Shown: positions 34,116 to 44,100 of the stretch, one piece after another
Numbering within the stretch: position 1 is the stretch's first letter
Layout: the number at the start of each line of letters is the position of its first letter
From: Bradyrhizobium sp. LHD-71
Lineage (GTDB): Bacteria; Pseudomonadota; Alphaproteobacteria; Rhizobiales; Xanthobacteraceae
NCBI RefSeq assembly: GCF_031157255.1
Contig: NZ_JAVIFX010000032.1
Coordinates: 1-64,000 of the forward strand
Direction: 5' to 3'
Length of the DNA: 64,000 bases
Translations under genes and position numbers: made by a program
The notes under the pieces: model-generated
Told to the model about the DNA's origin: nothing
The model's database searches: none
What the model saw: the letters and a program-made list of their open reading frames with translations, nothing else

Positions 34116-34812
34116 GAACACGCTCCACAATATCGGCCGCCTTCGGCCGGCCACCCCGCGCCTTGCCGAGCGCATCGCGTCGATCATTCACCGCCGGCAT
34201 ATCAGCGAGCAGCGCCTCTAATTGATCGACGAGTGGAGCGGCATCGCTCCAGATCATGTGGATGGCGCCCATCTGCTCGAGATTGGACAGACCAGGGGCG
34301 AAGACCGGCGTCGATTCCGCCTTCTCCTCCAAGGCTTCCATCGACAATTTGGTCACTTTCGCCATCGATGGCAGGTCCATCACCGCGGGGCTGGCGCCGG
34401 GCAGTCCGACCAGCACGCGGGTGGCAAGGCCCGTTGCAAGCAGGGCCCCTGCGGCCGAGTGGCCGTAGAGAATGCCGATGGTCGGGCGTCCGTGCATGTC
34501 GGCATGGATCAGCACCTTCGCCAGATGCGCCAGGAATTCGTTGAGCCCGAGCAGTTCGTCGCGCTTGCTCATACGCTGACTGTCGCTGTCGACCAGCACC
34601 AGGATCGGTCCCGTGTCCCGATCGATCGACTCCAGGACATGCCGGGACAGCCTGAGCGCCTCGTCGACGCCAAGCGCGGTCCGATCTGTAACGCCGATGA
34701 CGAGCATTCTGCCGCCGGCGCGCAGTTTTGCCGAACCGGCGATGACCCCGCCATCTTTCCTGATCTGATGGCCGTCGGGAAACAGCGAAGCGATAATCTC
34801 ATCGAGCGTCAC
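34090..34812 (-). CDS. mdcE: malonate decarboxylase gamma subunit (MdcE)
   Basis: A 240-residue carboxyltransferase-fold subunit that, with MdcD, decarboxylates malonyl-S-carrier protein to the acetyl form. Crotonase-like core: LVLVDSDSQRMSKRDELLGLNEFLAHLAK, GILYGHSAAGALLATGLA, and LSNLEQMGAIHMIW. Its GTG start overlaps the mdcD stop by 14 bases and is preceded by GGGAGG. Confidence 0.92.
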   Translation of the reverse strand: MTLDEIIASLFPDGHQIRKDGGVIAGSAKLRAGGRMLVIGVTDRTALGVDEALRLSRHVLESIDRDTGPILVLVDSDSQRMSKRDELLGLNEFLAHLAKVLIHADMHGRPTIGILYGHSAAGALLATGLATRVLVGLPGASPAVMDLPSMAKVTKLSMEALEEKAESTPVFAPGLSNLEQMGAIHMIWSDAAPLVDQLEALLADMPAVNDRRDALGKARGGRPKAADIVERVRDLALQIR

Positions 34813-35734
34813 GGCTGGCCCTCCCGATCCTGTTGGCAAGCGCAATGAACTGATCGGCCGGCAATTCCGGCACCGCCTCTGCATGCGCAATGCCTTCGGC
34901 GGTCCAGATGTCGATGGCGTCCTCGCAAGCACCGAAGCGGCGCAACCGGTCCGCAAGCCGCACCTGCTCTGCTTTCAGCCGATCGAGATCGAAGGCCCCG
35001 ATCGAGCCGATTAGTTCGAGCGCGGCCTCGCGAAAATCCTGCACCGTGTCGTCGGCAAAGACATCGGCCGCGCCGAGCAGCCGCCGATGCTTGCCGCCCA
35101 TGGTGCGCCAGACCAGCGCCCGGTCGCGCGAGTCGAACTCCTCGACGCCGCGATTGGTCTCGATCACCTCGGGGCCCGAGACCGCGATGCGCCCGGGCTC
35201 CGACACGGCGAGCGCGGAGCAGCAGCCGGCGATCAGGCCGCCGCCGCCATAGCAGCCGGAGCGCCCGCCGATCAGGCCGATGATTTTCACGCCGGCGTTT
35301 CGTGCCTCCATCACCGCGCGCATGATCTCGGCGATGGCGAGCTCGCCGGCATTGGCCTCCTGCAAGCGGACGCCGCCGGTGTCGAACAGGATGAGGACCG
35401 GGATCGTGCCGATCTCGCGCGCCGCGCGCAGCAGCCCAGTCAGCTTGGCGCCGTGCACTTCGCCGAAGGCGCCGCCCATGAAGCGTCCTTCCTGCGCGGC
35501 GACGAACACCGGCGCGCCATCCAGGCGGCCGTGGCCGATGACGATGCCGTCGTCGAACTGCTCGGGCAGATCGAATATCTTCAGATGCGGACTGATCTCG
35601 CGCTGCTCCGGCCCGATGAACTCGACGAGGCTGCCGGCATCGAGCAGCAGCTCCAGCCGTGTGCGCGCCGACGCCTCATTGAAGCTGGTGCTGCGGGCCC
35701 GTTCGGCCGGCGCAATGTCCTTCGTGGCAATCAT
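34799..35734 (-). CDS. mdcD: malonate decarboxylase beta subunit (MdcD)
   Basis: A 311-residue biotin-independent carboxyltransferase-type subunit, partner of MdcE. Motifs: ARTRLELLLDAGSLVEF, VAAQEGRFMGGAFGEVHGAKL, LFDTGGVRLQEANAGELAIAEI and GGRSGCYGGGGLIAGCCSAL, which shapes the acyl pocket. The ATG at 35734 overlaps the mdcC stop (ATGA); the longer open frame upstream is in mdcC and is rejected. Confidence 0.94.
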   Translation of the reverse strand: MIATKDIAPAERARSTSFNEASARTRLELLLDAGSLVEFIGPEQREISPHLKIFDLPEQFDDGIVIGHGRLDGAPVFVAAQEGRFMGGAFGEVHGAKLTGLLRAAREIGTIPVLILFDTGGVRLQEANAGELAIAEIMRAVMEARNAGVKIIGLIGGRSGCYGGGGLIAGCCSALAVSEPGRIAVSGPEVIETNRGVEEFDSRDRALVWRTMGGKHRRLLGAADVFADDTVQDFREAALELIGSIGAFDLDRLKAEQVRLADRLRRFGACEDAIDIWTAEGIAHAEAVPELPADQFIALANRIGRASRDAR

Positions 35735-36048
35735 TGGCCGTTCTCCGCGATCAGTCGCACCGCCTGCGCCAACCGAAGCGAGACCGTGTCGGGACGCGCG
35801 CCGCCGTCGTTGATCGAGAACTTCAGTCCGCCAGGCGAAAAGCGCTCGACGAAGTCGTCGACAACGGCGGTCCAGACGTCGCCGAAGCCAACTGCCGCGG
35901 TCCTGACCACGACGGAGCATTGCGCATCCGGCAACACGCGCTCGACCAGCACTTCCAGATTGCCCGAGGCGACTACGCCGACAAGGGCGCTCTGCCTAGT
36001 GCCATCCGCACGGGCGCGAACCTGGTGTTGAAAGCTGAGATCTTCCAT
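35731..36048 (-). CDS. mdcC: malonate decarboxylase acyl carrier protein (MdcC)
   Basis: The 105-residue carrier subunit (delta). It bears the phosphoribosyl-dephospho-CoA group on a Ser in the motif VVASGNLEVLVE; here this is Ser28. Acetyl and malonyl groups are exchanged on its thiol. Normal length for the family. It lies 9 bases after mdcA and overlaps mdcD. Confidence 0.94.
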   Translation of the reverse strand: MEDLSFQHQVRARADGTRQSALVGVVASGNLEVLVERVLPDAQCSVVVRTAAVGFGDVWTAVVDDFVERFSPGGLKFSINDGGARPDTVSLRLAQAVRLIAENGQ

Positions 36049-36057
36049 GATCCGTCC

Positions 36058-37704
36058 TCACCAGTTCCTGAACTTCGATGGCGGCGCATAGAGCCCGCCC
36101 GACCAGCGTACGAGATCCCTGATCGACCGCGCCGCCAGCAGGCTGCGGTCCGCATCGAGCGGATTGATGCCGAGATCCTCCGGGCGGCAGATCACGCCGC
36201 ACTCGCGCAGACGCGCCACCATGGCATGATCCCGCCTTCGGCCGACGTCGGTGTAGCCGGCGACACCGCGGATCGCCTGCTCGCGCTCCAGCGCGGTGCG
36301 GCAAAGCAGGAGGTTGGCCACGCCCTCTTCAGTGACGATGTGCGTGACGTCGTCCCCATAGATCATGACTGGCGCGAGATCGAGCTTCAGCTTCTCCGCA
36401 AGCTCGATCGCATCGAGCTTCTCGACGAACAGCGGTACGTTCTTGTCGCCAAAAGTCTCGCCAATCTGCACCACCAGCTTGCGGCCGCGGCGCATCAGGG
36501 CCGAGCCGTCGGGATCGGCCTCCGCCCCGGCCTTCAGCCAGGGCTCGCTCGGGTGGCGCCGACCGCGCGCATCCGCCCCCATGTTCGGCGCGCCGCCGAA
36601 TCCGGCGATGCGTGAGGCGGTGACGGTCGACGAATTTCCCTGCAGATCGATCTGCAGCGTCGAGCCGATGAACATGTCGCAGGCATAGAGCCCGGCGGTC
36701 TGGCAAAAGGCGCGGTTGGACCGCAGCGAACCGTCGGGGCCGGTGAAATAGACGTCGGATCGGGCGCGGATGTAGTCGTCCATGCCGACCTCCGAGCCGA
36801 AGGAGTGGATCTGCCGGACCCAACCAGACTCGATCGCAGGAATCAGCGCGGGATGCGGATTCAGGGCGAAATGCGTCGCGATCCTGCCCTTCAGTCCTAA
36901 CCGCTCGCCGTAAGTCGGCAGCAAGAGCTCGATCGCGGCCGTGCTGAAGCCGATGCCGTGATTGAGCCGCTGCACGCCATAGGGCGCATAGACGCCCTTG
37001 ATCGCGAGCATCGCAGTGAGGATCTGGCCTTCGGTGATCGCGGCCGGATCGCGGGTAAACAATGGCTCCACGAAGAAGGGCTTGTCCGATTTGACGATGA
37101 AATGGACGCGGTCCGCAGGGATGTCCACCCGCGGAACCTGGTCGACGATCTCGTTGACTTGGGCGATCACGACGCCGTCCTTGAAGGCCGTCGCCTCCAC
37201 GACGGTCGGCGTGTCCTCGGTATTGGGGCCGGTATAGAGGTTCCCCTCGCGATCGGCGCTGGCGGCGGCGATCAGCGCAACATGCGGCGTCAGATCGATG
37301 AAGTAGCGGGCGAACAGTTCGAGATAGGTATGAACTGCGCCCAGCTCGATCTTGCCGCCGAAAAGCATGCGCGCGATGCGGGCCGATTGCGGCCCGGAAT
37401 AGGCATAGTCGAGCTTCTTCGCGACACCTCGGTCGAACAGGTCCAGATGCTCCGGGAGAACGACGCCTGACTGCACCATGTGCAGATCGTTGACCTTGGA
37501 GCGATCGACGGCGAGCAGCGCGCGGCTGAGCAGATCGGCCTGCTTCTGGTTATCGCCCTCCAGGCAGACCCGGTCACCGGACCGGAGCACAGCCTCGAGC
37601 AGGCGGGTGGCGTCCCGGGCTTCAACGACCTTGCCACGGGCCAACGCGGCGCCCGCTGCGATGCGGGCATCACGCGCCACGCGGTTGTTCTGCCAGCTCG
37701 TCAT
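36058..37704 (-). CDS. mdcA: malonate decarboxylase alpha subunit (MdcA)
   Basis: A 548-residue acetyl-S-carrier:malonate carrier-protein transferase, which swaps acetate for malonate on MdcC. It has tandem CoA-transferase-like halves. Motifs: RSGDRVCLEGDNQKQADLLSRALLAVDRSKVNDLHMVQSG, GPNTEDTPTVVEATAFKDGVVIAQVNEIVDQVPRVDIPAD (cited by ends) and HGIGFSTAAIELLLPTYGERL. First gene of the operon; start ATG 37704 has GAGGAGCAAAGG. No mdcR regulator is nearby. Confidence 0.95.
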   Translation of the reverse strand: MTSWQNNRVARDARIAAGAALARGKVVEARDATRLLEAVLRSGDRVCLEGDNQKQADLLSRALLAVDRSKVNDLHMVQSGVVLPEHLDLFDRGVAKKLDYAYSGPQSARIARMLFGGKIELGAVHTYLELFARYFIDLTPHVALIAAASADREGNLYTGPNTEDTPTVVEATAFKDGVVIAQVNEIVDQVPRVDIPADRVHFIVKSDKPFFVEPLFTRDPAAITEGQILTAMLAIKGVYAPYGVQRLNHGIGFSTAAIELLLPTYGERLGLKGRIATHFALNPHPALIPAIESGWVRQIHSFGSEVGMDDYIRARSDVYFTGPDGSLRSNRAFCQTAGLYACDMFIGSTLQIDLQGNSSTVTASRIAGFGGAPNMGADARGRRHPSEPWLKAGAEADPDGSALMRRGRKLVVQIGETFGDKNVPLFVEKLDAIELAEKLKLDLAPVMIYGDDVTHIVTEEGVANLLLCRTALEREQAIRGVAGYTDVGRRRDHAMVARLRECGVICRPEDLGINPLDADRSLLAARSIRDLVRWSGGLYAPPSKFRNW

Positions 37705-37848
37705 GGCCTTTGCTCCTCGCGACTGGCGCCGGTCGTCTCAATCGGTTGATGGAAACTTTCGGGATAGGCAGTCAGGCCGGCGGGAGTGCTGTCTCTCCCG
37801 CCGTCCTTCCCTTCGCCGGCCGTGCGTCAGGACCGGCAAAATAGGTCA

Positions 37849-38634
37849 TCAGCGCGCGGCCTGCTGATCAAGGCTGCGTGCGGCCCGCGTGATGACGGCT
37901 GCCACTTCCTTGGGATGCGACTCGTAGACGGAGTGGCTCGCGCCCGGGATGACGGTGGTGTGGCTCTTGGCACGCTCGTAGTACCAGCGCTCCAGATCGG
38001 GATTGATGATCTGGTCGCTGCCGGCAACGATGCCCCAGCTCGGCTTGGTCTTCCACGCCGCCGCCGTGAGCGGCGTGCTGAACACCTGTGCCGCAGCCGG
38101 AACCTGGGAGCGTGCGACGAACTCGGCGCGCTCACGCGGCAGATCGGGCGCGAACAGCTTTGGGAATTGCACGGGATCAAGATAGGTGAACTTGTCGGGC
38201 GTGACCTTGATGACGCCTTCGGTCTTTCCAAGCACGCTCGGCGTCTTCTTGCCCAGCGCCGATTCGTCCTCGCCGACGTCGGGGGCGTGCGCGGCGACGT
38301 AGACGAGGCCGACGACGCTCGGATGAACGCCTGCTTCGGTGATGATCGAGCCGCCGTAGCTGTGGCCGACGAGAAGCGTCGGGCCGTTCTGGAGATCGAG
38401 AATCCGCTTCGCCGCCGTGACGTCATCGGCGAACGACGTTTCCGGTTCCTGGACCATGGTGACGTGGAAGCCTTCCTTGGTCAGGATCTCGTAGACCGGC
38501 TTCCAGCCGGACGCATCCACCCAGGCGCCGTGCACCAGGACGATGTTCTTCAGGGGCTCCGCGCGCGCCGTGTCGACGGTCGCGAACAGCGAAAGGGCGG
38601 CGGCGAAGGCGAGGCAGGCGCTATGAGGTTTCAT
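37849..38634 (-). CDS. exported alpha/beta hydrolase (esterase-like)
   Basis: A 261-residue alpha/beta hydrolase with a cleavable signal peptide (residues 1-25, to TARA). After cleavage: IVLVHGAWVDASGWKPV, the oxyanion region, nucleophile elbow VGHSYGG (Ser), acidic residue in GSDQIINPDLERW and His in VIPGASHSVYESHP. This layout fits the salicylate-esterase/hydroxynitrile-lyase-like hydrolases. It lies 144 bases upstream of mdcA on the same strand and may share transcription, but its chemistry has no clear link to malonate. Confidence 0.88.
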   Translation of the reverse strand: MKPHSACLAFAAALSLFATVDTARAEPLKNIVLVHGAWVDASGWKPVYEILTKEGFHVTMVQEPETSFADDVTAAKRILDLQNGPTLLVGHSYGGSIITEAGVHPSVVGLVYVAAHAPDVGEDESALGKKTPSVLGKTEGVIKVTPDKFTYLDPVQFPKLFAPDLPRERAEFVARSQVPAAAQVFSTPLTAAAWKTKPSWGIVAGSDQIINPDLERWYYERAKSHTTVIPGASHSVYESHPKEVAAVITRAARSLDQQAAR

Positions 38635-38816
38635 GTCGGGATCACTCCGGGTTGGAATGGTGCGACACTAGGTCGAGACCGGTCCCACGTATTTCCGCAA
38701 ATAACTGTCCTTGCCACTTCGCACGCCCGGACACATCGATCGTGGCAATGATCCCTCGCGATTCTCGAGAACGCGACCTAGCTATGCGCGCATCCCGCAT
38801 GCACAGGATCGAACCG

Positions 38817-39158
38817 ATGACATCCACCGCAAAATTCCCTATCGCACTTCTCATTCTGCTGTGCGCCGCATCGTCGGCCCTTGCAGGCACCTGCGCAGAC
38901 GAGATTGCTCGCACTCAGGTGCAGCTGGATCGTGCCATTGAGAAGGATGCCGGCTCCCACGGCTGGAAGCCGGAGAGCCTGAACGCGCTGCGCAGCCATC
39001 AGCCGACGCCCCGCTCCCTTGCCGAAGCCGAGAGCGGTGACGGCGTCGATTTCACGGTTGCGTTGGATTCGCTTGATCGTGCTCGTGCCGCCGATCACAT
39101 CGGTGACATGCGCGCGTGTCGCCGGGAACTGGCCCACGCGCGGGCCATTCTGAGATAG
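38817..39158 (+). CDS. small exported protein of unknown function
   Basis: A 113-residue protein with a clear signal peptide (MTSTAKFPIALLILLCAASSALAG) followed by TCADEIARTQVQLDRAIEKDAG. The mature 90 residues are helical, with two Cys (residues near 26 and 103) that may bond in the periplasm. ATG 38817 follows AGGA; upstream in-frame ATGs (38784, 38654) would put residues before a good signal peptide and are rejected. I do not recognise a named family. It is divergent from the hydrolase. Confidence 0.65.
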   Translation: MTSTAKFPIALLILLCAASSALAGTCADEIARTQVQLDRAIEKDAGSHGWKPESLNALRSHQPTPRSLAEAESGDGVDFTVALDSLDRARAADHIGDMRACRRELAHARAILR

Positions 39159-39354
39159 CGAAAGCAAAAGTTAGAACCACGCCGCGCTGCTGCCAATGCC
39201 GCGCGGCCGCTTGATCGTGCGACAGAGGGCGCAGCCGTCCGAACGCAAACACCTCTTGTGTTCGTGCAGGCCGGGAGTGGGACGTGCTTTCTGGAAATAC
39301 CCGCGCTCGCACACCTTTCTAAGGTTCGACGGCATTCAGCCGGAGCAATCGTCC

Positions 39355-39906
39355 ATGCGGGACCAGCATTCACCGAACCATGTCGTAGGGACATCAGGAT
39401 CGCACCGGCTCGCCGCGATGCGTCCAGGCATGCTGCTCGCAGCCGGCCTTTGGCTCGTGTCGGCTGCGGCAATCGCTCAGACGGCGATGCCGGGAATGCA
39501 ACCCTCCCCCGGGATGCTTCCGACGTCGCCGCTCAACACGCAATCGACCCGGCCCGTGGGTATCCCGCTGGGATCGACCGAGATTGCAACGCCCGGCACT
39601 TCGCCACTCAATCCCGGGCAAGACATGACGAACTGTCCGACATCGGCAAATTCCGCTTCGCCAGGCGCATTATTCGATGGTGGCGGATTTGCCGGCACCT
39701 CGTCGACTGCTTGCACCGGCAACATGACCACTCCGTTGCCGCTGTCCTCGCCAACCACGGTCGGACGCGTCGGAATTCCATTGGGCGCCACCGAGCTCGG
39801 CGGTGCCGGAATCAGCCCGTCCGTTCCAGTGCCAAGCCCCGCCCCTACCGACAGCACGACCTCGATCAACGGCATGCCGTCGATCAACGGCGCGGGCCTT
39901 CCCTGA
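39355..39906 (+). CDS. exported Pro/Gly/Ser/Thr-rich protein with internal repeat
   Basis: A 183-residue low-complexity protein with a signal segment (MLLAAGLWLVSAAAIAQ, about residues 24-40). The rest is rich in Pro, Gly, Ser, Thr and almost free of charged residues. Two copies of a repeat are visible: RPVGIPLGSTEIATPGTSP and GRVGIPLGATELGGAGISPS. ATG 39355 has GGAG; an upstream in-frame ATG at 39196 is weaker. It ends 20 bases before the RND adaptor gene and is likely cotranscribed. No known family; a cell-envelope role is a guess. Confidence 0.6.
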   Translation: MRDQHSPNHVVGTSGSHRLAAMRPGMLLAAGLWLVSAAAIAQTAMPGMQPSPGMLPTSPLNTQSTRPVGIPLGSTEIATPGTSPLNPGQDMTNCPTSANSASPGALFDGGGFAGTSSTACTGNMTTPLPLSSPTTVGRVGIPLGATELGGAGISPSVPVPSPAPTDSTTSINGMPSINGAGLP

Positions 39907-39926
39907 CATCATCGAGGATCATCACC

Positions 39927-41102
39927 GTGAAACGCCCCCTCACCATTGCGCTCGTCGCTTTCGCCGCCATCGGCGCCGGATCAGGTTTGTGGTTCTTCGC
40001 GGACCGCAAGCCGGTGGTGGCGGCCATGCCCGTTTCGATGCCCGCTGCCGTGCCGGTGGTCGCTGCCGCCGTCACGGGCAGGGACGTTCCGATCGATCTG
40101 AGCGGCATCGGCACGGTGATCGCCTACAACACCGACGTGGTGCGCAGCCAGATCCAGGGGCAGATCGTCAAGATCGCCTTCACCGAGGGACAGGCCGTCA
40201 AGGCCGGCGACCTGCTCGCCCAGATCGATCCGCGCCCCTATGAGGCTCAGATCGAGCAGCTGACCGCCAATCGCGACAGGGACCAGGCGCAGCTCGCGAA
40301 CGCCGAGGCCAATCTCTCGCGCTACAACAAGCTCGGCGACAAGGGCTATGCGACGCCGCAATTGATCGACACCCAGACGGCCCAGGTAGCTCAGCTCAAG
40401 GCAGCCGTGAAGGCCGACCAGGCGCAGATCGACCAGGCCAACGTCCAGCTCAGCTACACGCGCCTGACCTCGGCCATCCCCGGCATCACCGGCGTCCGCC
40501 AGATCGACGTCGGCAACGTGATCCATCCGACCGATCCCAATGGCCTCGTCGTCGTCACCCAGATCGAGCCGATCTCGCTACTCTTCACCTTGCCGCAGAC
40601 AGACCTGCCGTTGATCCAGGAGCACGCCGCCAAGGGCACGCTGAAGGTCATCGCCTACAGCCAGGACAACAAGATGAAGCTGGACGAAGGCAAGCTGCTG
40701 CTGGTCAACAACGAGATCGCGGGAACGACGGGCACCGTCCAGCTCAAGGCGGAATTTCCCAACCGTGAGCACCGACTGTGGCCGGGGCAGCTCGTCAACG
40801 CGCGTCTGCTGCTGGAGGTGCGGAAGGATGCGCTGACAGTGGCCGGCTCGGCGGTCCAGCAGGGCCCGAACGGCAGCTACGTTTATGTGGTGTCCCCTGA
40901 CCAGACGGTCGCCTTGCGACCGGTTCACGTCGCGCAGATCAGCGATGGTCAGGCGCTGATCGACCAGGGGCTGAAATCGGGCGACGTCGTCGTGGTCGAC
41001 GGTCAATACCGGCTCACCGAGGGAAGTCGCGTTCACGAACTGCACGGCAAGGCCGCGCGTGAGGCGGACCTGCAGAGCGCCGTGCAGGACGCAATCCCAT
41101 GA
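39927..41102 (+). CDS. RND efflux membrane fusion protein (MdtA-like)
   Basis: A 391-residue periplasmic adaptor of the AcrA/MdtA class. A signal-anchor at residues 1-25 is followed by the lipoyl domain (VVRSQIQGQIVKIAFTEGQAVKAGDLLAQIDPRPYEAQ), a helical hairpin (about 100-175), and the barrel domain. The start is GTG at 39927 with GAGG; no ATG fits. Its stop overlaps the pump gene start (ATGA), so adaptor and pump are made together. It links the inner-membrane pump to an outer-membrane channel encoded elsewhere. Confidence 0.92.
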   Translation: MKRPLTIALVAFAAIGAGSGLWFFADRKPVVAAMPVSMPAAVPVVAAAVTGRDVPIDLSGIGTVIAYNTDVVRSQIQGQIVKIAFTEGQAVKAGDLLAQIDPRPYEAQIEQLTANRDRDQAQLANAEANLSRYNKLGDKGYATPQLIDTQTAQVAQLKAAVKADQAQIDQANVQLSYTRLTSAIPGITGVRQIDVGNVIHPTDPNGLVVVTQIEPISLLFTLPQTDLPLIQEHAAKGTLKVIAYSQDNKMKLDEGKLLLVNNEIAGTTGTVQLKAEFPNREHRLWPGQLVNARLLLEVRKDALTVAGSAVQQGPNGSYVYVVSPDQTVALRPVHVAQISDGQALIDQGLKSGDVVVVDGQYRLTEGSRVHELHGKAAREADLQSAVQDAIP

Positions 41103-44100
41103 ACCTCTCTGCGCCCTTCATCCTGCGGCCGATTGCAACCGCCCTGCTGATGGCAGGCCTGCTGTTGCTCGGCCTTGCGGCCTATCCCTTGCTGCCGGTC
41201 GGCGCGCTCCCGAACGTCAACTACCCGACGATCCAGATCTCGGCGCAATTGCCGGGTGCAGACCCAGGGACCATCGCCTCATCTCTCGCGACGCCCCTCG
41301 AACAGCAGCTCAGCCAGATCCCGGGCGTCACCCAGCTCACTTCGTCCAGCGCCCTCGGCGTCGCCCAGCTCACGGTGCAGTTCGAGCTCTCGCGCACGGT
41401 GGACAGCGCCGCCGTCGATGTGCTCGCCGCCATCAACGCCGCCAGCCCCTTCCTGCCGCCGAACATCCCCTACCCGCCGACGATCCGGAAGGTGAATCCC
41501 GCGGAGACGCCGATCATGCTGATCGCGCTGACCTCGGATTCGCTGCCGCTGACCACGGTGGACGCCTATGCAGAAAACATCCTGCTGCCCAAGATCTCGC
41601 AGGTTCCGGGCGTGGGCCTCGTCGGACTTGGCGGCCAGCAGAAGCCCGCGATCCGCATCCGCGTCAATCCGCAGGCGCTTGCCGCCCGCGGCATCGGCCT
41701 CGAAGACGTCCGCAACGTGATTGCCGGCGCCAATGTCGATCTGCCCAAGGGCACGCTCAACAGCCCGCGCGTGACGTATACGCTCAACACCAATGATCAG
41801 CTGCTCAAGCCCTCGGCCTATGAGGATCTCATCATCGCCTATCGCAACGGCTCGCCGGTGCGATTGCGCGACGTCGGTACCGCGATCGAAGCGCCCGAAA
41901 ACGATCTCCTCGCAGGCTGGTACGGCAAGGACCCCGCCATCATTCTGGCCGTCCAACGCGTTCCCGGCGCCAACGTCATCGAGACCGTCGACCGGGTCAA
42001 GAAGCTGCTGCCGCAGCTGCAAGCCTCCGTTCCGCCGGCGATCAAGGTGACGATCGCGGCCGATCGCACCGCCACCATCCGCGCCGCCGTCTCCGACGTC
42101 CAGTTCACCCTGCTGCTGACGGTCGCCTTGGTGGTGATGGTCATATTCTTGTTCCTGCGGAATTTCTGGGCCACCGTCATCCCGGCGATCACCGTTCCCC
42201 TGGCGCTGATCGGGACATTCGCGATCCTCTATGTGCTCGGCTACAGCCTCGACAACCTCTCGCTGATGGCGCTGTCGATCGCCGTCGGCTTCGTGGTCGA
42301 CGACGCCGTGGTGGTCATCGAGAACATCGTCCGCCATCTCGAGCAGGGCATGACGCCGATGGAGGCGGCGCTCAAGGGCTCCAGCGAGATCGGCTTCACG
42401 ATCGTCTCGATCACCTTCTCGCTGATCGCGGTGTTCATCCCGCTGTTCCTGATGGGCGGCTATGTCGGCAAGCTGTTCCAGGAGTTCGCCATCACGATCA
42501 CGGCCTCGCTGCTGCTATCGCTGATCATCTCGCTCACGCTGACGCCGATGATGTGCGCGCGCCTCCTGAAGGACAATTCGCGCAGGAAGCACGGCCGGCT
42601 TTACCTCCTGTTCGAGTGCGGCTTCGACGCCCTGCTTGCGCTCTATGCGCGGGGCCTTCGCGTCGTGCTGCGCCATCGCTTTGCGACACTGCTCGTGATG
42701 CTCTCGACGATCGCCCTGACCGGCTATCTCTACGTCATCATCCCCAAGGGCTTCTTCCCGCAGCAGGACACCGGGCAGATCGTCGGCATCACCGAGGCCG
42801 CCCAGGACATCTCCTTCCCGGCCATGTCCGAACGCCAGCAGGCCATCGTCGGCATCCTCTCGAAGGATCCGGCCATCCAGTCGGTGGCCAGCTATATCGG
42901 CCCTGGCGGCCCGACGGCGACGCTCAATCAGGGCCGCATCTTCATCGTCCTGAAGCCGAAGCCCGAACGCAAGGCCAGCGCCGACGAAATCATCAGCCGG
43001 CTGAGACCGCAGCTCGCCCACATCCAGGGCATCACGCTCTACATGCAGGCGGCCCAGGACATCACCATCGGCGCGCGTCTGTCGAAGGCGCAGTATCAGT
43101 ACACGTTGACGGACGCCGATTCCAACGAGCTCACCCACTGGTCGGCGATCTTCCTGGAGAAGCTCCGCGCGCTCGACATCATCACCGACGTCGCGAGCGA
43201 TCAGGCCGATGCCGGTCCGAGACTGCAAGTCACCGTCAATCGCGAAGTCGCCTCCAGCTTCGGCATCCTTCCGACGACGATCGACAACGCCCTCGACGAC
43301 GCCTTCGGCCAGCGCATCGTCTCCACCATGTTCACCTCGCTGAACCAATATCACGTCGTGATGGAGGTCAATCCCAAGTTCCAGTATGGCCCCGAGGCGC
43401 TCAAGGACATCTACCTGAACTCGGCCAGCGGCCAGCAGGTCCCGCTCAGCACGCTGGTTCACAGCGTCATTGAGCCTGCGCCGATCCTGATCAACCATCA
43501 GGGCCTGTTTCCCTCCGTCACGATCTCGTTCAACCTGCGGCCCGGCGCTGCACTCGGCGATGCCGTGGCGGCGGTCCAGAAGATCGAGAAGGAGACCGGC
43601 AAGCCGGCTTCGCTCTCGACCTCATTCCAGGGCAATGCGCAGGCGTTCCAGTCGTCGCTATCAGGCACGCCGCTTTTGATCGGGGCGGCACTGATCGTGA
43701 TCTACATCATTCTCGGCGTGCTCTATGAGAGCCTGATCCATCCGATCACGATCCTGTCGACGCTGCCATCCGCCGGCATCGGCGCACTGCTGCTGCTGCT
43801 CGCGGTCCACACGGACCTCAGCGTCATCGCCATCATCGGGATCATTCTCCTGATCGGCATCGTCAAGAAGAACGGAATCATGCTGGTCGACTTCGCCCTC
43901 GACGTGGAGCGCCAGCACGGGCTGAGCCCCGAGGAGGCGATCTACCAGGCCTGTACGCTCCGCTTCCGTCCAATTCTGATGACGACGATGGCGGCACTGC
44001 TTGGCGGCGTACCTCTGATGCTCGGCACCGGCACCGGCGCGGAATTGCGCCAGCCGCTCGGCTACACCATCGTCGGCGGCCTGATGCTCTCGCAGATCCT

